In this document: positions 22,320 to 31,864 of the stretch, one piece after another
How positions within the stretch are numbered: position 1 is the stretch's first letter
Layout of the letters: each line of letters begins with the position of its first letter
Assembly: GCA_029851415.1 (NCBI GenBank)
Contig: CM056744.1
Span: forward strand, 59,793,797-59,857,796
Direction: 5' to 3'
Length of the DNA: 64,000 nt
From: Eretmocerus hayati
Taxonomy: Eukaryota > Arthropoda > Insecta > Hymenoptera > Aphelinidae
Notes under the pieces: model-generated
The model's input: only the letters and a program-made list of their open reading frames with translations
What the model was told of the DNA's origin: nothing
Database searches by the model: none
Position numbers and translations under genes: made by a program

Positions 22320-22811
22320 CGATGCACATAAGTAAGGCAAAGCTCATATATAAATCGCAGTCTCGAAGCGGGGCTTTGTTTACATCGGGGAAAATCGTCA
22401 GTCTCGGAAATGCCCAGTCTGTGGAGGGGCTGACGGTCGATTTCGATCATGTTGGATCATGATCTATCATCCCTGAAAGTTTCAGATTTTAATAAATATA
22501 GCACACCAACTTGTCAACATTCAATATTGAACAAAGGGCTGACGAAAAACGCCCAGTCTGCGGAAGGGCTGACGGTTGATTTCGATCATTTTGGATCATG
22601 ATCTATCATCCTTGAAAGATTCAGATTTTAAGTCACATAGCACATGAGTTGGTCGGAAAAATTATTTGAAAATTTAATTTTACAAAAACGCCCAGGCGCT
22701 GAGAGGGCTGACGGTGGGTTTAGGTTAGGTACATCAAGGACAACATTTTAAGTACTTTTCCAGCCTTTATGAAATATGGCACAAAAAAGTTCACGAGCTC
22801 CCGGTCTACCT

Positions 22812-24837
22812 TCCTTGATTGGTGCTCTCACTTTCAACCATTTATTTCTTTGTTGCATCTGATGTAGAACCTCTCTCCTCCAGCGCAACCAGAAATCATT
22901 GCGCATCTTTACAAGTAATGTCCACCTGCAACGTATGGAGGATGTAAGATCGATATTACGATAAGGTTCGGGCAAAGCGTTGAGAGGCCGCCTAATCAAA
23001 AAATGGCCTGGGGTTAGAGCAACCGGATCCGATGCATCACTACTCAAAGGGCTCAAAGGCCTAGAATTCAAACATGCCTCAATTTGTAAACAGACTGTAG
23101 ACAGTTCATCCAACGTTAAAGTACTATCACCGACCACACGCCTGAGGTGATATTTGAAACTGCGCACCACAGCTTCCCAGAGCCCGCCGAAGTGCGGAGC
23201 TCGAGGCGGAATGTAATGCCACGTGACACCCTCCTGAGCAAGTTTAGCGGTAAGTTCTTTGGACTCAGTCGAGGCTTGCGGAAATAATCGTTTGAGTCCC
23301 TTTTCTGCACCTTTGAAAGTTTTCGCGTTATCAGAATAGATATAAGAAACTCTACCACGTCTAGACGTAAAACGGCGAAAAGCAGCCAGGTAGGTTTCAG
23401 AACTCAAATCAGACACCACTCCAAGGTGCGTAGCCTTGATGAACATGCAAATGAAAATAGCAATATATCCTTTAGTACTTTTAGCGCCACGACCTCGAGA
23501 AAAACGAATGGATACAGGACCTGCAAAATCGACGCCTGTGGCCTCGAAAGGCATCCGTGGGGTGAGTCTCACTTCAGGAAGTGGGCCCACTAGTTGCTGC
23601 ATTAGTTGACCATTCTGCCTCGTACATTCAACACAATGCCTGTAGACTGACTGTACCAGTCGGCCCATGTGGGTGATCCAATATCTCCGACGTAGGTGAC
23701 TCATCATGAGACGAATTCCTCCATGCAAAGTGTCTGTGTGGACCTGTTCCACTAATCTGCGAACCAACGGATCATTATGAGGCGAAATAATTGGGTGTTT
23801 CTCATCATAAGTCAAAGATGCATTTTGGAGACGACCTTGTACCCGTAAAGAACCTTTATCGCACAAGAATGGGAACAATCGATGCAATGGACTTTTGATA
23901 GGCAGTTCTTTGCCTTTCTTAAGACAATCTAAGTCAGAGCTAAAAGTTCTGAGCTGAACACCTCTCCAAACTGCATCTTGAGCTGCCGAGAGCTCTTTCC
24001 AGGTGAACGGGCCATTGATTCGCTTATCTCGACTCATTTTTGCATGAGACATCCAACGATAGAAACACGCAAGCCTGCGCACAATTGTAGACAAAGAACA
24101 ACTCTTTTCCAATCTGGACAACACAAAATATTGAGGGTCCGATGTATCTTTGGCCGTAGACACTTGGACTGACACACAAGGACTCTTCTCATTAAGAGCA
24201 ACAAACGTAGCTGCAGCCGCTTGCTGTTCTGCGCTCAGGATAACTGGATCAGGCCAACTTTGAGTATCTAAAAGTAACCAGTCGGGACCCTGCCACCATA
24301 ATCTACTATCTTTCAAAACTTCTACCGTACGACCTCTAGTGGCTAAATCTGCTGCATTATCTTGGGATCTCACATGCCTCCATTCTGCTTGAGGAAGTTC
24401 CACAATAATCTCCGACACCCTATTTGCTACAAAAGTCTCCCAACGAGAGGGATGACCTCTTAGCCAGTCTAAAACAGTTTTAGAATCTGACCAGCAATAG
24501 ACTGCCGAGGGTTTAGCCTCAAGCTGAGACAGAACATGCTTCAACAATTTGACAAGTAGGACAGCATCACATAATTCAAGTTTTGGAAGAGTTTGAACTT
24601 TGATGGGGGCAACTTTGGTTTCGGACATGATCAACATGGATGATTTCCCTGGCACAACCAAATAAACAGCAGCTGCATACGCTCTCTTGGATGCATCTGC
24701 GAATCCATGACTAACCCAGCTGGAACTTTCTGTAGTCTGCAACCACCTAGGAATATGAATTTCAGACAAAACCGGCAACTGATAACGGATGACCAACCAA
24801 CGATCAAATAATTCTCCAACAAGAGGAGTGTTCAGTT
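22812..24837 (-). pseudogene. BEL/Pao pol: RNase H and integrase
   Basis: Second half of the BEL polyprotein. Near the N-terminus is RNase H: 'GFADASKRAYAAAVYL' (Asp), 'KLELCDAVLL' (Glu), 'CWSDSKTVLDWL' (Asp). The integrase zinc-binding region follows: 'HTDTLHGG' and 'CVEC' (about residues 355-395). Its core triad is 'GVDFAGPV' (Asp), 'YIYSDNAKTF' (Asp) and 'FGGLWEAVVRSFK' (Glu). All catalytic residues are visible. The frame is separated from the upstream reverse transcriptase part by two stops at Trp positions (TAG at 24898-24900 and TGA near 24838) and a frameshift, so the polyprotein cannot be made in one piece. Downstream it runs into foldback DNA at 22808. Confidence 0.92.
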
Positions 24838-24897
24838 AGCCTTAGCAATCCACAAATCCTGAATCAGGATCTTTGTTTGAATAAAAAATGGGGACAA

Positions 24898-26751
24898 CTA
24901 GCCGAGAGGATCAAACAACCGTGCAATTCCCGACAGAATAGATCGCTTAGATACGACTGCAGCTGCTTCTGGAACATCCACCTTGAAGAAAAAACAGTCC
25001 TCTGCTGGTAACCATTTGAGACCTAGAGTTGAGACTGTATCTCCGAGATTGACAGATACAACTTCTTTCGTTTCGTCAGACAGACCTTGTAATAGTCCTA
25101 AGTCATTCGCCGCCCACTTGCCAAGTGGCATACAAGCGGCTTGCATGACAACGCTCAGCTGTTCTCTGGCTTCCGAAGCTTCGTCCACCGAATCTGCCCC
25201 GCCAAACAGGTCATCCATGTAGCTCAGCAGGCGTGAAATTGTGACCGCTAAAGGGTGCGAAGTACCATACAAGTCTGCTAAATAAAACAACACACGAATA
25301 GCTAAGAACGGAGCGGATGTAGTGCCATACGTCACAGTCATCAACATAAAGGCATTAATGATGTCAGCGTCCGACGCCTGCCACACAATGCGCTGGTAGT
25401 TAACATCGACTGGATGCACTGAAATCTGCCTGAACATTTTCACAATATCTGTGACAAACACAAAACGAAAAAATCTCCATCTACTGAGTACTAACGTGAT
25501 ATCATTCTGGAGCTTAGGTCCGGACAACAAACAGTCATTGAGTGATAATCCGTTACCTGATTTTTGAGAGGCATTAAATACCACCCGAATTTTCTCATTG
25601 TGGAACACAGCATGATGCGGTATATAGCAGCATCCTCCACCATCTGAGCCTCTTGGAGCCTCCACCATGGGACCAAGTTCCTCGTAGTCTGCCATGAATT
25701 TGACGTAAGCAGCGTCCAACTTCTCGTCCTTCTGTTGGCGTCTTTCTGACCGTCGCAGGCAAGCGATCGCCGTACTCCTTGAATCTGCAAAGTTAGCTTC
25801 GTTGATTTTTTGAGAAAAGGGTAACCTCACTATCACCCTTCCCTCCGGCGAACGCGAGACTGTTGAAATAAACAGACGTTCGCAATACTCGTCGTCGGGA
25901 GATGATAACTTTCTCGAGGGGATCTCCTCAATTTCCCAAAATTTTTGGACAGACTCTGACAAAGAAAGATCGAGAGCTAGATGACAGACCACAGGACGTA
26001 CAAAAAAACTATCCACCCCGGATATTAAGCAATTCCCGGTTAGAATCCACCCGAAAACTGTACGCTGCGCGATGGGTGTATCAGCTGACCCCTTGACTAA
26101 TCCCTCCAACAAGATTGCGCCATAAACATCCGCGCCTAATAAACAGTCAACGTCTTGAGGAATGTCGGATTTAGGATCAGCTAACTCTAAATCCTTGATA
26201 TGTGGCCAGTTTTGACAGTCGATTGGCGCAGCTGGCAGTTTCCGAGTGAGATCTCGAAGGACAAACGCGTCAAAACTGCAGCGGAATTGCGCATCTCGCG
26301 GCGATTTTACCCATAAAGTGACTTCACCACGGACGACAGCACTCACACCGCCGCCCACACCACTAACTCCGATGTCAACGGCTCTTCGAGGAAGCTGTAG
26401 AATATGCGCGACTCTGTCTGAAACGAACGAGCTCTGGGCACACGGATCAATCAAAGCGCGGGCACGCAATGATTCTCCCGACGGGGACTCTAAATCTACC
26501 ACAGCTGTGGCTAATAATCGCGTGTGCTTAACAGTTGCAGCGTTAACCTGCACTGTTGCGGTATGAGCTGAAGTCGAGCCTGATGCACTAGCATCACCTT
26601 CCCCTAAACCTGAACTAGGCTTATTTTCGTGCAATAACGTATTGTGTGTTTTGCATCGGAGAAAGAGCCGACACTGTCTTACAAAGTGTCCAGGGTTCAG
26701 ACACTTTATACAGCAGTGTTTTTCGCGAGCAAATCCGACTCTCTTAGTCAC
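24898..26751 (-). pseudogene. BEL/Pao pol: zinc knuckle, protease, reverse transcriptase
   Basis: 617-codon open frame. The start has a CCHC knuckle 'CIKCLNPGHFVRQC' that belongs to the end of Gag. Next comes the aspartic protease region with 'ALIDPCAQSSFVSD' (about residue 90). Reverse transcriptase follows with 'FVFVTDIVKMFRQI' (first Asp) and 'LLSYMDDLFGG' (YMDD box, about residue 505). It ends at a TAG in the conserved block just after 'LFDPLG', where a Trp is expected. A frameshift at the preceding knuckle (about 26820) separates it from gag. Two stops of Trp-codon origin suggest G-to-A changes, either by decay or by editing. Confidence 0.92.
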
Positions 26752-27995
26752 GGGTAACCCGGCAAATTTTTCACAATTGTGAATCGCGTGCTCACCATCG
26801 CAGAACGAACACGAACTGGATTTGTTGTAGACGAATTATTTGCTGTATGAGCAAAAATATTCTTGCTCTGATTTTGTCCTTGCCCACGATTTGCACTTGA
26901 AGTGCTTCTCGTTTGAGAGCTGGGATGCGAATCTGCAGAAGCAGCTGTTTCTCGAGCATGCGCGGCCGTCCAGGTCTGCATACGTTTCTCGAGAAAAGCG
27001 TTCAAATCTTTATATTTGGAAAACCCCTGGACGCTTTCCTGCTTCTGCTCCCAAGCCTCCCTAGTAGACACATCTAATTGACGACAAAAACAGTGAACAA
27101 ACCAGCAATCCCAATTATCCGTCGGACAATCTAAATCACGCAGACCTTCTATTTCTTCCTCGGCTTGATTCAACAAATCACCGAGTTCCTGCGCATTTTT
27201 ACCTTTTAACTGTTTGAGGTTAATCATAACCTCCAAATGTAAGAACAGGCGAAGACGAGGGTTATCCTGCCGACGACAAAGTCTATCCCACGCAACATCC
27301 AGACTCGTATCTTTTACTCTTACGCTCGCAAGAGTGCGAGCGGCTGCTCCTTGAACCGATTTGAGCAAATAAGTAAGTTTCTCAATATTTGAAAAAGATT
27401 TATGTGAAATCACCGCTCTGAATTGCTGCTTGAACGATTCCCAATCGCATTGTTTTCCCGAGAATTTGGGGGGATCTATCTGAGGAACTTGATTCAGTGA
27501 GGCTGAAGCTCGAAAAAAATTTTGAGACAGCAAGTCACCGGACATAGCACCAATATCCTGGCCGAGGTTATGACCTGACATATTCATTGTCGACTGAGTG
27601 AATACGGAAAGTTGCCCGCGTGCATCAACATAATCTTGTTGAACCGTAACATAGCAAGACGACTTGTAATATTTTTCTTCTTCAAGAAGTTGCGCGAATG
27701 GTCTAAGTTGCTTATGCCGGTCATGAAATTCTTTCCAATATTCCTCAAGAAGCTGAAGGCTTGATTCTGCAAATGCTGCTGTCATATCCTCGGCGCTTTG
27801 CCTAGCAAAGGTATTAGTGATAAAAAAGTGAATCATCCCGCCCACATTGAGCTGATCCCGGATCAACTCCAGACCCTCATGTTTCCGCGCTTGATCATCG
27901 GCGGATAGCTGGACCGGCTGCGCTGTTGTGGCGTCTTCTGAATGCTCACTATTGCTATCCGATGGTTGGGACTGGCAATAATTCGAGGAGAACAT
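26748..27995 (-). pseudogene. BEL/Pao gag
   Basis: 415-codon frame from ATG at 27995. The central part ('PKFSGKQCDWESFKQQFRAV', 'LKSVQGAAARTLA', 'AWDRLCRRQ', 'LKGKNAQELGDLL') matches the Gag-like DUF1759/DUF1758-linked region of BEL elements. It packages element RNA in virus-like particles. Near the C-terminus the frame slips: a first CCHC-like knuckle (CSFC...H...C) appears in a neighbouring frame at about 26780-26830, and the next frame carries the second knuckle. The frames overlap by four bases. This may be decay or the site of a frameshift event. Most BEL elements use one continuous frame, so decay is favoured. Confidence 0.9.
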
Positions 27996-29181
27996 TTTTA
28001 GAACCCAAAATCAAGCAACAAGAAAATCCAAATAAAGCCCAAGCTCCAGCTCAAAACAATGAAAAGCAATGCCGTTGATTCAGTCGGCAATCAATTTTTT
28101 AAAGCAACACAAAAAACACTCATAAAACATGAAACCAGCTTGTCGAGAGCAAGACAAAAAAATTCCTCCCACTTCACTGAGTGAGTAATGAATTCAACTA
28201 AAAGCACAAATTGCAGCCACCAAATCATAAAATAAGCACTGGGACGCTTCCAAATTTTGAGTGCTAACATGCACTCACACGTGCTCCTTTCACCAATAAT
28301 GTGAGAATAAAATAAATTTGGCCCGCAAAAAGTCCGTGCATGCTCCGAAAAAATGAGCTGGTGTTGAAAACCTAAAAAAAAACAAACACAAACGATGAAA
28401 TTGAGCGGATAGTCGAGCTAAGTAGCAACGGTTCTGGATCACATCGCAGTCATGCATCAAGGAAAACTCAAAAAATATAAGCCGTGCACCTACTAGGGAT
28501 ATTTGCGTGGTGAACTTCCACAGCGAATATACTTGGCGAGATACTCGTAGAGATACTCATAAGAGACCGAGATGGAATCGGTATACAATACGAGCACGCT
28601 GGAATCATCAAACCATATGTTCACTCACGCATATACCACCTACCTGCAGCATATATAGCCGCGAAGATCGTGTGAAGACGGATGAGGCAATAATAGCTAT
28701 ATGGTGTACTCACCGTTAGCAGCCGCGCATAAACGTTCGCGGCTTACTCACACTCCAATCATTGATGACGTCACCTTCGTTGGTGTGAAGAAGCGCTGGA
28801 GCTGCAGCACGAAGATGGCTGCCCCGCTGCCAGCTGGAGAGCGAAATAGCCGCCGGTCCGCCAAAAGTGCTCCCCGAGCACGGCTGAGACCGGAAAATGG
28901 CGCGCTCACCCAGCCGCACGATGCTCCGGCCGCTCACCTCAGCAAGCGCTTCCTCACGGCTTGGCTTTGCTCCGAGGACCTGCTCGAGCTGGTGCAGACT
29001 GTTTTGGAGCTTCTCTCCAGGTGATGCTGCTGCCTCGCTGCAGCTGACGACCGCTGCTCTCATGCAGCCGATGCGCGCACCACACCACACTAACGACGAA
29101 TTTATCGTCGACTACCAGTGCACACACGCGACTCGCACTTCCACGAACCACACTGCAGAGATCCACGCTCTGCTACCAAAA
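27996..29181 (-). other. BEL 5' leader with primer-binding site
   Basis: About 1.2 kb of non-coding leader between 5' LTR and gag on the minus strand. Directly after the LTR end (29182) the minus strand reads TTTTGGTAGCAGAGCGTGG, a primer-binding-site candidate with the usual TGG start complementary to a tRNA CCA end. The primer tRNA was not identified. Open frames on + at 28701-29187 have Arg/Ser/Ala-rich content and are not supported. Confidence 0.65.
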
Positions 29182-29583
29182 TGTTGAGCGCAATGCTCTT
29201 GAGCAATCGGATAATTTACGTGGAAGCGATTTATTGCGGGTTCGGGAAAACGAAATTATAACTCACTGTTATCAATTAAAACACTGCACTTTAATCACTG
29301 AAGAAATGTGAGAACACGTGTGAAAAGATGAAGTCGCGAGGTCGCGGCACTGGGAGGAATTATAAAGTGAATTCAAATAATGGCGAAAACGGGTGCGACA
29401 AAGACATCGGCACCGGCGCGAGGCGCGAAATGTGGTGACTGCGCGAGCTGGATGAGCTGCGGCCAGCTCGGCGATCCAGCGCTAAGTGCCGGAGCACACG
29501 GGATAACGGCGCAAAGAGAGCATCGAGACGTTGGCTTCTCGAATCTTCGAACAGTTGAACTATATATATATATATATATATAT
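29182..29583 (-). repeat. BEL/Pao 5' LTR, inner part
   Basis: Matches 19763-20160 of the 3' LTR with about a dozen mismatches. It breaks off in the TA run (29563-29583). The rest of this LTR is found 22 kb away at 51766-51902. Confidence 0.88.
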
Positions 29584-30430
29584 AAACACTTAGCTCCAAA
29601 TTCTGGGACGCCGATACGGTGTCATAAAATCGGGGACGTCAACATATATATTTTCCCAAATTCTGGGACTTTTCCAAAAACGCGTGAAAATGAAAATTTT
29701 GGGTTGAAAGTATTCTTTTATTCAAACACTAAACCATCCCTCGTGGGAGATAACCGCCGAGGAGATAACAGACGTGTGCTTAGAAAGTGGTTTTTTTCAA
29801 AATATCACGAAATTTTCACGCGTCCCAGAAAATGGCAAAATATATTATTCGCTGCGTCCCAGAATTTATGAATCTAGAAGGACGCCTTCTGGGACGTCCC
29901 AGAATTTAGAACGTCATTTCAGCGATATTTTGTCAAATTCTGGGACGCGTTCTAAATTCTGGGACGTCCCAGAAGGCGTCCTTCTAGATTCATAAATTCT
30001 GGGACGCGGCGAATGATATATTTTGCCATTTTCTGGGACGCGTGAAAATTTCGTGATATTTTGAAAAAATCACTTTTTAAGCAAAATTCTATTATCTCCT
30101 CGGCGGTTATCTCCCACGAGGGATGGTTAGTGTTTTGAACGCAAAACGAAGTCTAAGCACACGTTTGTTATCTCCTCGGTGGTTATCTCCCACGAGGGAT
30201 GGTTAGTGTTTTGAACGCAAAACGAGGTCTAAGCACACGTCTGTTATCTCCTCGGCGGTTATCTCCCACGAGGGATGGTTTAGTGTTTGAATAAAAAAAT
30301 ACTTTCAACCCAAAATTTTCATTTTCACGCGTTTTTGGAAAAGTCCCAGAATTTGGGAAAATATATATGTTGACGTCCCAGATTTCATGAATCCGTATCG
30401 GCATCCCAGAATTTGGAGCTAAGTGTGTTT
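29584..30430. mobile_element. 847-bp foldback element with TTCTGGGACG motifs
   Basis: Ends read AAACACTTAGCTCCAAATTC on the left and the reverse complement AAACACACTTAGCTCCAAAT on the right, flanked by TA repeats. The arms meet near 29935 in a dense palindrome of TTCTGGGACGTCCCAGAA. The right arm is longer because of a 76-bp tandem triplication. No coding capacity was seen; the open frame at 29380-29871 only joins LTR and arm sequence. Its termini are related to those of the 21.3-kb element that follows. Confidence 0.88.
30092..30320. repeat. 76-bp tandem triplication
   Basis: Three copies starting at 30092, 30168 and 30244, each beginning TTATCTCCTCGG and containing 'cccacgagggatgg' and 'ctaagcacacgt'. 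The left arm of the same palindrome has one copy (about 29740-29780), so the triplication arose after the palindrome formed. Confidence 0.88.
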
Positions 30431-30453
30431 ATATATATATATATATATATATA

Positions 30454-30960
30454 TTTGTATAGCTTCAGATTCTGGGATGCAAAATATACGTCATATATAT
30501 TCATATTCCGGGACGCATAATTTGTTCCTTATAAAATTCTCGGCCTCGAAAATATTTCTGAAAAGTCCCGGAATTTGAAAAACGATACCTGTGGGGAGTC
30601 CCAGTATATAAGAAAGTTTCACGCATTGGATGGCCAAAATTCACATCACTTTCTCGGCCTTTTTATTTATTTTTTTATACTTTCCGGGACGTCCCAGTAA
30701 TTGAGAAAATGTTGCAAAACACGGCCCAGAACTTATAGAAGATTAATGAACGGATTCCCAATGCTGTCTTCAGAAATTTTTAGAATTTCTGGGATTTTCT
30801 TCTTGTTTATTTCCATTTTCTGGGACGTCCCAGAATTTGGGATAACATGAAGAAAAGTCTCAGAATGCGAATAGTAGATCTTGAAATGGGTTCTCAATGC
30901 TGCCTGTAATATTTGATCTCCCAGATGGTTGCAGCGATAATGATTATTCGGGTCGCTCAT
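30454..30960 (+). repeat. Left terminal/subterminal region of giant element
   Basis: Repeated variants of CTGGGACG / CGTCCCAG, for example near 30470, 30508, 30565, 30685, 30820. The first ~30 bp match the inverted right end. Beyond that, similarity with the right end is at the level of the repeated motif only. Confidence 0.7.
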
Positions 30961-31360
30961 CAGGATACCCATTTGACCTATTCCGCACCAACCCGCACGA
31001 AACTGAAATCAACATATCTAGAAACAACTCCAAATTCAGGAAGTGTTTGCGATGACAAATCAGCCTGACTATGAATTGTTTAATTTATCTAATTCAAATA
31101 TAAGAACCAGGTGGATATTGCACTCAACTGAATAATTTATTATTAGAAAATAAACCGCCCCCTGATGAACATAAACTCTCATAACAATTAACATGAATGT
31201 ACAGTAATGACCAGAAAATACATCATTATATAATAATCAAGAATACTCTTAGTAACGTAATGATTAGAAAATCAATCTTACAATTTCATCAATTATCTCC
31301 CAATGATGCATTCAGTCTCGAGGACTTCCTACAAACTCCTCTCCTCAGACTCGATTTGAC
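30961..31360. other. No gene recognised
   Basis: AT-rich unique DNA with no repeat or coding signal, between the subterminal repeats and the exon-like fragment. Confidence 0.4.
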
Positions 31361-31747
31361 TTAGAATGCGCTTCTAAACTCAGCTTTCTTTGATGAGGCC
31401 TGATCCTTCGGCTTAACATAACGAGACCGGGTCTTAGTTCCCTTTACATTTATCAATTTTTTCGAAATTATCATCTCTTGAACGTGCTTTCCCTTCGAAA
31501 TATCTCTCAACTTCAACTTTGATTCCTTGGGTTTAGCACTTTCAACTTTCCAGGTTCCGGGCGTCAGAGCGGAGTGAGAGCATGGTGGAATCTATTCACA
31601 CTCCGAGCAGGACAAACGGTTAAGATGTAAAATATCTGGGGTTTCATTCGTCCACAGTAACTGAAAAATGTTCTGGGAATTTGGAGCCAATTCAATTCCA
31701 GGATCGATCGTCTTGCTAATAGCAGTGATGTCATCAGTAATAAAATA
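31361..31747 (-). pseudogene. Exon-like coding fragment, function unknown
   Basis: On the minus strand a frame of 129 codons ends at TAA 31361-31363. It starts directly after a good splice acceptor (CTTTGCAG at 31748-31755). The first half reads 'IDPGIELAPNSQNIFQLLW' and 'LSCSECE', followed by one in-frame TAG (31592-31594), then 'PPCSHSA' and a Lys/Ser-rich basic tail ending in 'KKAEFRSAF'. The Cys pairs suggest a small zinc-binding knuckle and the basic tail suggests nucleic-acid contact. The stop makes it a pseudogene unless the TAG region is spliced out. Not recognised as any named family. It could be a last exon captured by the element. Confidence 0.4.
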
Positions 31748-31864
31748 CTGCAAAGTTCATGGTTTTTTGCGCACAAGTAGAGAAGTTGTGATCGGAGAGG
31801 AAATTTTTTTCAAACAAAAAATGTTGCATCTGACATAGTCCACGTGATTTATGCGATAGATTAA

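Larger units (their letters stand above)
21079..22808. mobile_element. 1,730-bp foldback element with 3-bp target duplication
   Basis: The terminal inverted repeats start TAGACCGGGAGCT at both ends. The flanks are a perfect CCT duplication (21076-21078 and 22809-22811), and excision restores the BEL pol frame exactly. The arms reach about 21755 and 22140 with several mismatches, leaving a loop of roughly 390 bp. Each arm has repeated 'CCGCAGACTGGGCGTTTT' blocks separated by ~130 bp and one tRNA-like sequence. No transposase is present. The loop contains only short open frames. A 3-bp duplication rules against Tc1/mariner, piggyBac, hAT, P and Mutator-type insertion, and fits CACTA, Harbinger or Academ-like elements. 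Confidence 0.92.

Noticed and set aside
28701..29187. ORFs on + in the BEL leader (107 and 96 codons)
   Set aside because: The BEL element runs on the other strand, the leader is GC-rich without stops by chance, and there is no domain.
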